The position numbers and the translations under genes are program-made. From assembly GCA_022575985.1 (NCBI GenBank), contig JAKSXM010000002.1:20075001-20139000 (forward strand): a DNA stretch of 64,000 bases, read 5' to 3'. Below the pieces are notes generated by a model, which saw nothing but the letters and a program-made list of their open reading frames with translations, ran no database searches and was not told the DNA's origin. Shown piece by piece: positions 35,129 through 47,474 of the stretch (its first letter is position 1; each line of letters starts with the position of its first letter). The DNA comes from Anagrus nilaparvatae (Eukaryota; Arthropoda; Insecta; Hymenoptera; Mymaridae).

Positions 35129-36309
35129 TTCCAAGTTTTTCACTAATAGAATTATTATATTAATCCTTTGAACTTAAAAATTAATATACGTTATGGTACT
35201 TACTATAATAATCGTAAATGCTATTATAGTAAATGGTAAAAATTTCCCAAAAAATTATGATCTTGGGAGTAAATACAATACATTCCGCACATGAGTTTAT
35301 AATCAATTTATCCAATTAGCGCCCAATCAAACATTTCTTTGATAGATGAGTTTTGATATAGAAAAATGAATATTTTCCGGGCTTAAAATGTCTTTTTCCA
35401 TTTCTAAAGTCAATTATTACATACAACTCTTTGAAAAAGCAATCTGAATCACAAATGTTGGGTTAATACTGAAATACTCTTATGTCCAAGAATGAGAGAC
35501 CAGGCGTTTATTAACTATTGTTAATGAATTCAATGTGAACACGAAAAAATGCGTTTTCTAGCACTTTCTCGATTGTTCTCTTGACCGTAATCAGCCCAAT
35601 TTAACGCGAAATAGCAAAACCAGTTTTTGCTACTTTGAAAGAAGATTCTTGTATAGAAAGATAAAAAAATAAATAAAAATAGGGCCTCGACAAACTGAAG
35701 TCTGTTCACTTCGGTTGGAAGCAGAAACAGAAACCTGGAAAATGCAGCTATATGCAAGGGACAACTGCAAATTTTACATTTTTGATCAAATAAAGTTTAA
35801 CAAAATGACTATCAAATGAAAATTCTAAATTAACATTTTATAGACATTTTTTAAATTTTTTGAATGCACTTTTTTTGTAAGAATAAATTGCTGATCACTT
35901 TTTTTGAATTATTTTTATTTTTACAGTAAAATTACAAGTTTGAAAATAAACATATTTCTATTGGGCCGGAATTTTAATGATTTTTTTGCATAATTTGAAG
36001 CTAGATCAAAAAATACTCTGATTTTTAAAACCTTTATAATTATTCCTTAATTTTCATAATTTAAAATAATAAAAAAATACGTGTCTAATATTTATTTGTA
36101 TAGTTTCAAATTGTACATAAAAATTATTTTAATTTTTTAAATAAAATTTACAACCCATTGAATTATTAATTTCTTTTAAATAGATAATTATGCAGTTAGT
36201 ACCTGATAATAATGTAGAATATTATTTTTTTAATAAATAATACTAATTAATACTTTTATTTAAGATTTTAAAACGTAATCTTGATAATCTCAATAAAATT
36301 ATAAATAAA
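35129..36309. other. Intergenic DNA, no gene seen
   Basis: Between the foldback element and F-box/LRR gene C I see only A+T-rich sequence. The 35530-35757 minus-strand frame has no family resemblance and no splice context. Confidence 0.4.
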
Positions 36310-38314
36310 TTATTTTAATTTAATTAACTGCATAATCTTCGGTACATTTCTTTTATTAAAATTATCACAAGAATCAATTCTTATGTTTAATATTTGAGAG
36401 TCTTTTCGCCTAACTTTTATTTCACTTGCTTGCTTTATTATATTTTCAGTAATTGAATGACAACAATCAAGCCATAAATTTTTAAGTTTTAATGCTTTAC
36501 TAATAAAATCTAGTAGTTCTTGATCTTCAATTTCACTGAATGTTATATTAAATTCAATCAGATTCAAAACACAATTTAATCCAGAATTTGTAAACAGACA
36601 CTTATAAACACTTAAAGACTCTAAATTTTGTAATTCTGATAAATTTTTTAAAATATTATCTATATATTCATTACGATGTATGTATTTAGTGTTATGTCGC
36701 AAATCAAAAGATTTAAGATTTTGTAATCTATTAAAGTCTTTAATTTTTTTTCTTGGTGCATCAATGCACCATGATGTGTAATAATTAAATTCAAGACTAA
36801 TGACTTTTACTTCTTTATTTATAAATTTAGTAATAGTATTTAAATAATTATCATGCAGTTCATCAAAAACAACTTTAAAATATTTTAATTTTTGAAAATT
36901 TTCAAGACATTTAAAAAGATTACCCCAGTTGCTATTTATTCTAAACTCCAACTTATCACTAAAATCTAAACTTAGATTTTCAAGATTTTCTGCTGATGAT
37001 AAACTCTTTATTATTTCATTATCAATTGATATCTTCTTCAGTCTTAGCCATGTAATTTTTGTTTGTTTTGATAAAAATAAAGCAAGTACTGAATTAATAT
37101 CAACCGACTGAAAATCTTTAAATTTTAATTCTAATTCTTCAGTAAAATTTTCTGCAATACTTTCTACTATTTTTCTATCAAATATTACATTCCTCAATTC
37201 GAGGTAGCGAATTTTTTGTATTCTTGATAAAAATATTGTTATGTGTGAAAGATGGTCTTCAGATGGAATCTGATCAAATTTTATAGATAATTCTTCTAAA
37301 AATATTGAAGAGTTATCAAATCGAGGTATCATTGATTTTTCAACAATTAATACATTTTTTAATATCACTTTACGCATTTTTTTTTTGCTTGGATAAAAAT
37401 AACGATAAATTCATACAAATTTGATTAATTGAAAAATCATTTCGAGATGATATGTATATAGACAATTCCTCAAGTGACTCAGTGAGTAAACTTTCAATAA
37501 ATGATTTCTGAAAGATAACATTTTGTAATGAAATTTCACGAATTTGCTTTTGATTTATTAACAATGGTTGTAAATTATTAATAGATGAACAAGTGGGTAA
37601 CATTATTTTGAATTCCAACAAATTTTGACTACTATTCAACATTGCATTTATGATTTGATTTATTTGATTTAGATCTCCATCTAAACTAAATTTATTTAAA
37701 TTCTTTAAATTTTTAAAAAAATCAGTTAAATATTTATCAGATTTGAATTTACAAAAATGCAATTCTACTTCTTTTATGCAATTCGTATCTAAATTTAACA
37801 AACAATCACCATTTATTGATAATGAATACAATTTTAAACTACTTATTTTTTCATTGAATAAAATTTTTAGATATTTATCAACAAAATAACCAGAATTACT
37901 CCAACCACTCCATAAACTTAAATGACTGATATTATTGCAACTTTTTTTTATAATTTGAAAAATTTTTGGAAATAATGTATGACATAATCTATATTCAGAA
38001 ATGTTTAAATCATTGATATAAATTCCAAATTTTTTCAAACATTTTTCAAAATAGTCAGTATTTTTCATTTTTAATTCTATATTACTATTGTCATCATCAT
38101 CAGATCTGTATGGCAAGAAATCATTTAGATCAATTTTTTTCATTAAGTTCCATGAGAGTTTTGCTGCCTGATTCCAACGCTTACAAACTGATTCTATTTT
38201 TACTTTTTCTTGAAGCTGTAAATATTGGAAGATGTGTATCAAGCAGTCATCGTTGAGATGATTAATATTTATCTTGTTAGTATCTGATGATTGATTATTT
38301 GTAGATTTTTCCAT
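36310..38314 (-). CDS. F-box/leucine-rich-repeat protein C, with one frame break
   Basis: Two overlapping frames (38314-37370 and 37377-36310) read as one F-box/LRR protein of about 667 residues. The F-box is at residues 18-55 (INHLNDDCLIHIFQYL, VCKRWNQ, LSW). Leucine-rich repeats continue without interruption across the break (IREISLQNVIF before it; IRYLELRNVIF, NLENLSL, NLESLSV after it). The break lies at a run of ten A (T on the plus strand, 37377-37386), just after LFLSKQKK; one base too many shifts the frame. This is either a sequencing/assembly indel, a real recent null allele, or polymerase/ribosome slippage. The region around the break corresponds to FLSRHKIREINLF in protein A, so the two halves clearly belong together. 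It is the longest of the three paralogues. Confidence 0.8.
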
Positions 38315-39837
38315 TTTTGATAGATCTAAAATAAATTACTAATTAATATTTTATACAAAAAATTTTTGGGTTATCTTAGAGACTTATAAAATGGTTTAAT
38401 GTTTAGCTTCAAATTTTGACATTTATCTTATATAATATACATAATAGTGGTTGATAAATGATTATCTGATATGCATATACACACGTGTTTATTATTTTAA
38501 CCCTCCCCGGTCTTCGTCGTTTTTCCCACCCGCGCTGGTCTTCGTGGGACTAAATCGTCTTTGGCCAAATCTAACCCCCTTTAAAGTTTTAACTCGATCT
38601 AAACTTTTTTTGAGTTTTTAGTACAATAACTATATTCAACAATATATTCTCGAAGGTTTTGGTCAAATATTTTCAAAGGAAAATTTTTGGTTAATGAAGT
38701 GTTAATTTGTGGATGCGTTTCTTTTTTAAAATTAATTACATCTTTTATTACTAAAACTTTTTAAAAACTGTATTCAATGCTTTTTTTAATTACCTATATA
38801 TTATAGAAGAAACTACTAAATTCAATTATTTAATTATTTTTAAAACCATTGACCAAATTTACTGCAGACATTATATATGCCACGCACTTGCATAAAATGC
38901 CACAAGCAAAAAAAAAAAGTATAAAATCGATCGTCACGCCAGAGATTAATAATCTCTGGTAAAATGCACTCACACATTTACAAAAAAAAAATATTTAGAA
39001 CCCGACTTGAGGTTTGTTTTTGTTTTGCTTGTTTTTCTGCACTCTGTACTAAAAATTAAAATTTTTTTGAAAAATGAACTATTTTTTTTAGTACTTTTAC
39101 TTTATAAGATTTAAATAAAAAAAATTTTAATTATTATATGGCTCGTTTTCATTTTTTTTGAAAAAATAGCTTTCAAAAAATAAAAATAAAAAATTCCTTT
39201 TTTAAAGTCCAAACAAGGATTTTTAGACTTTTTTCACCAATATTTATTCAGTATTGCATAAAAATCACCATAACGAACCTTTTACATCAATTTATTACGT
39301 TTTTTGATAATTATAAGGTAAAAACAGCTTAAAACCATTAATAACCAAAATCGTTACATACGGCCTTAAGGAGTTAGGAGGGTAAATAAAAATGATGACA
39401 GAACTGAATGAAACTGGAAAATTATTAAATTTAAACATTTTTAAAGTTGAATAGAACTTGGTTTTACCTTTGTTACCACATTAATTTTCGTTTTATTGCA
39501 AATTAAAAATAGGCAGTTTAACATTGCTCTTATGGGAATTCATATTTGGAGCTTACAAAAAGTATGATAGTGATGACACAGGGAGATGAAACTAATTAAA
39601 TATCATAAATAAATTGTCAAAGATTATATTTCCAATTTATTTTAACTAGGTTACCACATTCAATAATTAATTATTCGGTAAAAACCAAGTTTTAGCAAGT
39701 ACCGTAACCTAAAATAATAATGTTTTTTCATAATTTATAAAATTAAAATAATTTTTTTTGCAATAATATTACATAATAAACTAATTTTTTAATATTTTTA
39801 CGACTAATTTTATTTTAAACTGCAAATTATAAAAAAA
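38315..39837. other. 5' flank of gene C and intergenic DNA
   Basis: A GC-richer patch at 38500-38600 with two GGTCTTCGT motifs (about 38510 and 38536) lies about 200 bp upstream of gene C and could be its promoter. The rest is A+T-rich with no coding signal. Confidence 0.35.
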
Positions 39838-40971
39838 AATACCCTGCCAACTAGCTGGCACTATGTTCCTCAAACAATGAGTTTAATACTTCAATATGCC
39901 ACAGGTATCACCGATTACAAGCATGCAATCACACATACATTTCTATTAACTTTTAAAAGTTTTTTTTATTAATTAAAAATTTTGGAACAAATTTTCAAAA
40001 AATTAATTATCAGATTCGAGATATCGAGTAAAAACCATATTTTCAAATATAAGTACTTTCATGGAACTGAATGAAGTATTACATCCAGAAACAAACAAAA
40101 ATATTGCAGTTTTTTAAATTTTTTGTTTTTTTAATTTTGAGAAAAAATTTTTGAAAAAATTCGGTATCAGATCCAAAAAATGACTATAAACAAACTTTCT
40201 AAAACTAGTACTTTCATAGAAATAAATTAGGTATTACGTCCAAAAAGAAAAAAAAAATTGGTGTTTTTTGTATTTTTTCGTGAAAAAAATTTTGGAAAAA
40301 AAATTTTCAAAAAATTAAGTATCAGGTTCGAAATATAGAGTAAAAACCATACTTTCAAATATAAGTACTTTCGTGGAAATAAATGAGGTATTACATCCAA
40401 ATTAAAAAAAAAAAAAGTACCTAGAGATTTTTTGGTGAAAAAATTTTTGAAAAAAAAATTAGGTCTGAATTTCGTAACGGTTGTGAAACATCTCCGGTTG
40501 CAATATTTTCAGATATTAGTACTTTCATGGAATTAAATGAGGTATTACACCCAAAAAAAAAAAAAATATTGCAGGTTTTTAAAATTTTTTGTATTTTTAA
40601 TTTTGAGAAAAAATTTTTGAAAAAATTCGGTATCAGATCCAAAAAATGACTATAAACAAACTTTCTAAAACTAGTACTTTCATAGAAATAAATTAGGTAT
40701 TACGTCCAAAAAGAAAAAAAAAATTGGTGTTTTTTGTATTTTTTCGTGAAAAAAATTTTGGAAAAAAAAATTTCAAAAAATTAAGTATCAGATTCGAAAT
40801 ATAGAGTAAAAACCATACTTTCAAATATAAGTACTTTCATGGAAATAAATGAGGTATTACATCCAAATTAAAAAAAAAAAAAAGTACCTCGAGCTTTTTT
40901 GGTGAAAAAATTTTTGAAAAAAAAATTAGGTCTTAATTCCATGATGTTTGTGAAATATCACCGATTACATA

Positions 40972-41017
<46 letters not shown>

Positions 41018-41115
41018 GACTTTTTTTAAAAACCGGTTTTTTAGCTTCCTGGGGTCCCAAAACGTGCTTATATGCCAAAAAATAGAAAATCAAATTTTGA
41101 CCTAACACAATGGTT
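39838..41115 (+). repeat. Low-complexity satellite-like array, copy 2
   Basis: The left end TACCCTGCCAACTAGCTGGCAC, then GTTCCTCAAACAATGAG, is the inverse of the right end of the 27.9-29.2 kb array. The interior has two near-identical units of about 470 bp (about 40021-40493 and 40494-40965) with GTACTTTCATGGAAAT, GAGGTATTACATCCAAA and GTATCAGATCCAAAAAATGAC blocks. It is non-coding. Confidence 0.8.
40975..41012. repeat. (AC)19 microsatellite
   Basis: An uninterrupted AC dinucleotide run at the end of the array. The overlapping frame with a Thr-His repeat is an artefact of it. Confidence 0.95.
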
Positions 41116-41509
41116 CCTCTTTGAGGAACCAAAATAGCGTCGGTAATGTGGATATTGACTCAAATTTTCTGTTTACCCTCCTAACTCCTTAATATATGAA
41201 TTTTTCTAGGTTTTATGTATTTTAGAGAACAATAAAATATATTTTTGAATAATTCTTACTAAAAAAACGAGTTTTGGAAGTAAATTTTAAAAATATTTAA
41301 TAATTTTTAAAAAAAAGAGGAACGGTAAAGGCTTTTTTATAGAAAAATCAAAATAATTCGTAGACAAATGAACAAAAAAACTTTTCCGTTTTGAAAGTAA
41401 AGTATTTTTATGATTGAAAGACGGAGGAGCGCTTAACTTCGAAGTTATCTCAAACCTATGTGTTTAAAATACATTGCGTAGTATATACATATATATAATA
41501 CATATAATG

Positions 41510-43455
41510 TTATTTATTTTGAAATTATATTACATATGACCTTAATTAATAAAATACATGAGCAGAAATAACTGAAAGGTACAGAATGACCCCGTCTAAT
41601 TACCCTCAACTGATCGTTGTACAGAAAAAAAGTTTTAAAAAATATCCATGTAAAAAATTTTCTCGTTGAATCCGATTTTGGGTATTGCACTATAAGTAAA
41701 TCTTTTATTAATTAATTAATAAAAATATTAAAGTCTTATATTTGTAATTCTGTTTAAAAATAGCGCGTAGCAATAGAATTTTATTTTTAGCCAATCAAAT
41801 TTGATTAAATCGTTTTTTTTTTTTTTTAATTCAAAGTAAATATGTAATTCTAAAATAAAATTTCTAATATTTAATTTAGTTATAGTTATATATATTTGCA
41901 TGTTTTAAAAATTTAATTTTACAAAGAAATTTTGTAAAATTCTGATATCTTATCATAGATTTTTTAAAATTTTATTAATTCTTTTTAATATGGATGCAAG
42001 CCGCACTGTTACGCTGCGATCGTGTGCGATCAGCTGCGAATGTCAAAACAGTTGCGAAAAAAACACTGACTGCGTGACTTGAAATATATTATTGGCTTAT
42101 TAGTTTCTCTTTTTATATAAATTAAATTGTTTTTAATTAATTAATTATTATTCTATTTTAAAATATTGTCCACATCAAAATTTGATTCTATTGCTACAAG
42201 AATATTATAAACAATGAAAACAGTTAAAAATAATGAACTATGTCCAACAGTTACATTGCAAGGTAAAGCAATATTATTTTATACTATATTTTCATAATTA
42301 AAAAAAAAAACATTAATTTTATATAGTAATGGGCAATTTTTTCGAAAAATTAGTAATTTATAACAGTTCAGTTTTATAAGCATGCTTTAAATTAATTTTA
42401 TTTTTAAGCGACCCTGCACAAAATATACTTATATTTGTTACTTATACTTTTATTTGTTAAGAAATTCCTGTAAATAATTATTATTGTAAATATGCTCATT
42501 TAATCCAAAAATAATATTTTTAATTTACAGATACATTTAGCGTAAATAAATTCCATGAACCCTTTAAATATCCTGAGTGGCGCAGAGAATTAATTTATTC
42601 TATTAGACCAAGAACCAAGAAAAAATATTGTCAATCATATTATTATTATAATAATACTAAGCTTGGGACAAACAAACAAATTGCCGAAAAGTGTAAGTGT
42701 CTTAGACATACAGTAATTTACATATATTATGTAATATTAAGAAATTCAATTAAAATCAAAGACATTGTAACAATAGAAATAGTATTTTTGATAAAGTAAT
42801 ATTTTGATTAATTGAGAAGAAAGTTTTTTATATAGCATATCAATAAAATAAAATATCAAATTATTGTTTTAGTAAAAGAATTTGATGAGACTTTAAAAAC
42901 TAACGGCCGATCAGTTTCTGGATTAACTTTAGAAAATTTTTCATTGAAACATTTACCTATAGGAATTAATGACAGCAACAAAGAACTTATAAAGGATTTA
43001 ACACAAAAAGTATCTAAGAATCTAGTAAGTAAGCAACTAATATAGAACTTATTTACTAAATATGTAATTCTTAATTAATTTTTCAGAAAAGATCAGAAAA
43101 ACATGGCAAACCAAATCTTCTGGAATCATCAAATTTATCTTCATATTCTGGTGAAAAACCATCTTCTACAACAATGGAAACAAATAGTGATACAATTCAA
43201 GTAGATGAACCAGAAACATCCGTTTTAAATTGTAAGTATTATTTTTCAAACCAATTAAGTAAAACATAAAATATATATATGCTTTCATTTCTTAAATTTT
43301 TAAAATGGAACTCTTTTCCTTTTATTTTTCTCAATCGTATGCTATTAAATTTTTGTTAAAAACTCTTTTTTTTATTTGTATTTCAGATAAGTACTTGTAT
43401 CAAAATGTAAATTATGAACATTTTTCAGCTGTTACGCAAGAACACTATGGTAATT
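41510..43455 (+). repeat. Segmental duplication, copy 1 (MBDL-2 promoter to exon 5)
   Basis: This segment aligns with 48437-50495 across the promoter, first five exons and introns. Exons are nearly identical (for example GTAAATAAATTCCATGAACC in exon 2), and introns differ mostly by small indels. Similarity stops inside exon 5. Confidence 0.85.
41985..42080 (+). promoter_or_regulatory. Candidate MBDL-2 promoter block
   Basis: A GC-rich block (GCAAGCCGCACTGTTACGC, TGCGATCGTGTGCGATCAGC, GACTGCGTG) about 140-230 bp before the ATG, almost unchanged at 48976-49076 before MBDL-3. Its conservation inside less conserved flanks and its position suggest a core promoter or enhancer. Confidence 0.4.
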
Positions 43456-45887
43456 AGAGACTTATTCATTAACTACAAATATTTACTTAATATTTATTTT
43501 TACTTAATATTTACCAAAAATAAATTATCTAGTAGCAAATTCAATCAATATTAAATGAATTTATATTTAAATATTATTATATTAAATAAATATTACGATT
43601 ATATATTATTATATTATTTGAATTTTTTGACAAGATATAACATTAAAATTTTTTTCATTTTAGCGAACCTTGAAAAACGATTGGAAGACACAGTTAAATC
43701 ACCTTTAGTAACTGCTTTTACGTCTAAATCTACCCAATCATCTTTTGATCTAAAAGATATTAATGAGAAGACAATTATTCTGCAGAATGCAAAACCACCA
43801 GAAGTTAAAACAAAGGTTAATAATAATAAGAATATAATGATATTAACAAATAAATATTAAATTATTTTCTCTTACAATTATTTTTATGTATATTTACTGT
43901 TTTTTTCTGCAGTTATTACCAAAAGAAACACAAAGCGAAGATAATACAACATCAACTGCTTTACAAAAAATTTTAGTCGATGCTTCTGTAATCAACAGTA
44001 CAAAAGATTTACCTTCCACAGAAAATCATGTAATTGAAATTATCATTCCAAAAAATTACTCAAATGAGCAAAAAATTATAACTGGTTCTCCTGCAACTGA
44101 TGGTAAGGAGGATAAGAATAAAAACAATGAGAAAAAAAATATATTTCTCTCGAAGGATAATTTTAATAAGCCAGAAAATATATCAGCATCAAAAGATGTA
44201 ATTGAAAAAATTAAACAAAATGAATCTTCCTTAGAAAGTAAGCAATAATGTAATATTATTTATATTATTTATTAATCTACTAATTTTTAATTTAAAAAAA
44301 CTTTGCTTGCAAGAAAAATTATTTTTTACCTTTTAGGACCTAATTTCAGTATGCAAAATCTTAAAATTTTGAGTAAGCAAATAACTAAGTTGTCCAATAT
44401 ATTTTATCAATAAAAAATAAGTTAAATATAATTTTATCATTAAAATCATTAACTGGATAATTTATTATTATTTAGTTTATTATAAATTTTTAACTTATAA
44501 ACTATAAATTAATTTACTTAAAAATTTAAAGTTTATGATAAAGAATTTTATTATTATTTTTAAAATAATGAAGATGGGCCCAAAAATTTTCAAATAAATG
44601 CTGTTGATTAAAACTTTTTAAGTATTTAAAAATTTTTGAAAGTAAAAGCTTTTTTCTGAAAAAAAAATATCTTGCCGTAAGCAAAAAACTAGCTGACAAA
44701 AAAATTTTACTAAAGAATTTATTTGAAATAATAATAGTTCTCATTTAAATGTTTAAAATTTTTAAGTCCCATTTGAATGACATCTATTTAATTGTTCTAG
44801 TTAATGTTTTCAAGATTTCTGGGATTATAAAAATATAAGAACTATATATGAAACAAAATTTGCAAAATAGCTCCTGACTGTTGCATGTCAGCTCTCTATA
44901 ACTTAGGGTAGATTCACCAGTGAATGACCGGTTACAATCTAGTAAATGACCACTCATTTTCCATAAGAAATACATGGTATTGGTCATTCACTGGTGCACC
45001 TACCCTACCTATATTTTAAGGGAAGTTCACTCATATTATTTTTCCGCAATTTCTTGCTCACAAAAAAATTTTGAACTTGTTTCTATCCAAATTTTTGAAA
45101 AAAAATTTAAATACACGATTTAAAAAATTTTTTTTCTAGTATTTGTTAATTTATTTTCAGAAAATATGCAAGTTGAACCAAGTTCCAATTTAAAAAAACA
45201 TAAAAGAGAAGATGAAAAATCAAATTCAAATAAAAAAATCAAATTAAATTTAAATGTTGAAGATCCAAAGTATAAGGAACCCTTCAAATACTCCCAATGG
45301 TCAAGAGAATTGGTAAACGGAAATTGTGAAAAGAATACAAATAAACCAAATATTTATTATCATTTGAAATATTTTTTTGAAGACGATATAATTAAATATA
45401 AATTTTCTAATCTAACTGAAATTGCTGAAAAATGTAAGTATATTTTATTTATTTAAATTAAATTCAGTACCATAAAATAAAAGATTTAAATTGGTTTAAT
45501 ACCAATTGTTTGTGATAGTTTGATATTACAGATCTGAGATCATAGACAGAACGCGTTTCTATTTTAAAAAAATTTCAGAAATGCTTCAAGTTGTTTACTT
45601 TTCCAAAATTTTTTCTAATTTTTTTTTTGCAAAAAAATCCTTTTTGTTTAAAATTGCATGGAAAATGAAAAAAAAAACTTTAAAAAAATTTTAGAAAAGT
45701 AAAAAACTTGAAATGTTTTTTAAGGAACGCACATAGAAACGTTTCGGAAATGTTTTAGGGGCCATTCATAAATTACGTAACGCTTGTGGGGTGTAGGGGG
45801 GGTCAACCATTGTGTTACAGTCAATGTTAAAAGGGAACACTAAATTTTGCGTTACATAATTTATGAATGCCCCTTAGAAGGGTTTAT

Positions 45888-45923
<36 letters not shown>

Positions 45924-47474
45924 CACTATTTTTAGTTTACAAAGAAAAATTTCAGAAACGTTTCGTATTGTCTGTGATAATAAAAATTTTTTATATTTTT
46001 TCAGTACCATTATTTGAAAAATATTTGATATCTCAAGGAAAATCACCATCAGGATTAACAATTGACAACTTTACATTTATAAAAGCACCTCTTGGTCTTG
46101 AAGATCCTAAAAAAGAAAAAACACGCCAAGCGAGAAAAAGAATTATAAAAAAAAAAGTTATATTTTATTTTTAAAAAATTGAATACTAAAATAATGTGCT
46201 AAATTAATCAATAAATTTAATTTTTAGGAACTTGAAAAGGGTAAGGACGTCATAGAAGTATCAACTCCAGCTTTATCTATAGCAAGTTCATCGGCAAATT
46301 CATCAGATTTTGATTTTATGCATGAACTTTTACCCACAAATAGTAAGCTTGATTTTATACTATTATTTTTATCCAAAAACAAAAAGTTTAATTAACTTTA
46401 AATATTTATTCTGTTTTAACAAATATTATTTAAAAAAAATTATTGCAGATCATTCAAATACACTTCCATTTGAAGTAGGAAAAGTCACTTCAATAACGAG
46501 AGAAGAATTTTCATCAGAGTATGTATAAATCTGTTTATTTTATAGTAATATTTTTTATCAATCAATAACATAAAATTTGGCATGTCAGTTGTAAAAAAAA
46601 TATTTCTACATTAACCTGATAAAAAAAATTTATTGGTATCTTCTATTGGTATTTAATTAAAAAACTCACAAGTATAAAACATTTAAAAATTAATTAAAAA
46701 AATTTAGGAAAAATTTTTTAATTATGAATTGATTTGATTGATATATAAAGTTAATTTTGAATTTTGATCTGATTCTAAGTGTAGTATGAGCTGGCTCATG
46801 AGTATATTTCACTTTAACCTTTTATAAATTAAAGAAAGCTTAATATGATATATTATGTAATATAAGATATTTTAAGGTTTTAGATTTTCAGAAACTCGAT
46901 GCTCAACTCCAATACCTATAGCTTGTAATCAATCCACAGTCAATTCTTCAAATATCTTGACAATAAATTTATCTGACGATGAATCAACTCCCAACGAAAG
47001 TAAGAATTTGCTTTTATTACAATTTTTATTTTATTGGTTTATTTTTTCTTTAAGAGAACATTAATTTTATTTATTTATTTAATTTATTGTTTAATACTTA
47101 CAGATAATGATAATGAATCAGTAACTGTCGATTTAACACAAAAGCTTGAAGATATTATTAACAAATATAAAGTAGATTTACAAAATTTAGAAACAAAAAA
47201 TAAGGATTTGGAGCAACAAAATTCTAATTATGCAGAATTACTTAAGAGGTAAATATTTTTTAACACTGAAATTGTTTTTATTTTTATTTATAGATTAAAA
47301 ATTAAAAATTTATTTTTTAGAAAGCAAAAAGAAATTGATTTATTAAAAAATGAATTAAAAACAGAAAAAATATACCATCAAAAATTATTAGAAGAAGCAA
47401 AAGATTTAAGAAAAAAAGATGATAAATTAAGAAACTTTATTAATTCTTTAACTCAAAACAATGGAAAAAATTAA
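42214..47474 (+). CDS. MBDL-2: MBD-like nuclear protein with coiled coil
   Basis: Fourteen exons (42214-42262, 42531-42692, 42873-43024, 43087-43231, 43387-43449, 43664-43815, 43913-44237, 45161-45433, 46005-46156, 46228-46342, 46449-46518, 46884-46999, 47104-47248, 47321-47474) keep frame for 690 residues. Residues 23-115: MBD-like module (EPFKYPEWRRELIY, YYYYNN, SGLTLENFSL). Residues 350-491: NLS-like KKHKRED..SNKKIKL, then a second module (SQWSRELV, IYYHLKY, GLTIDNFTF, APLGLED). Residues 592-690: coiled coil. Exon 6 is exactly 152 nt with the same phases and a similar end (NAKPPEVKTK) as the second exon of other modules, yet lacks the motif, so it looks like a degenerate half-module whose partner was lost. 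Some donors are weak (GTTATA after exon 9). Inference: nuclear chromatin reader. Poly(A) signal candidate at 47510. Confidence 0.7.
44905..45006. mobile_element. Short MITE in MBDL-2 intron 7
   Basis: The ends AGGGTAGATTCACCAGTGAA and the complement of TTCACTGGTGCACCTACCCT form inverted repeats of about 27 bp around a 45-bp core. Confidence 0.75.
45758..45873. mobile_element. 116-bp MITE in MBDL-2 intron 8
   Basis: GGGGCCATTCATAAATTACG and CGTTACATAATTTATGAATG-CCCC are terminal inverted repeats, flanked by TTA on both sides (45755-45757, 45874-45876). The inner part carries GGGTGTAGGGGGGGTCAACC. MITE-like elements with this kind of end are common in insect genomes. Confidence 0.8.
45890..45923. 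repeat. T34 homopolymer
   Basis: A run of T right after the MITE in MBDL-2 intron 8. It could act as a long polypyrimidine tract but is 80 bp from the acceptor at 46004. The length is likely to be unstable. Confidence 0.9.

Noticed and set aside
40899..41105. Frame with a Thr-His repeat
   Set aside because: It is simply the AC microsatellite translated.
43555..43860. Long frame across MBDL-2 exon 6 starting in the intron
   Set aside because: The first 36 codons are A/T-rich intron; only 43664-43815 has a consistent acceptor, phase and family exon length.
45861..46061. Minus-strand frame with a Lys run
   Set aside because: The Lys run is the T34 homopolymer, and the rest overlaps MBDL-2 exon 9 antisense.
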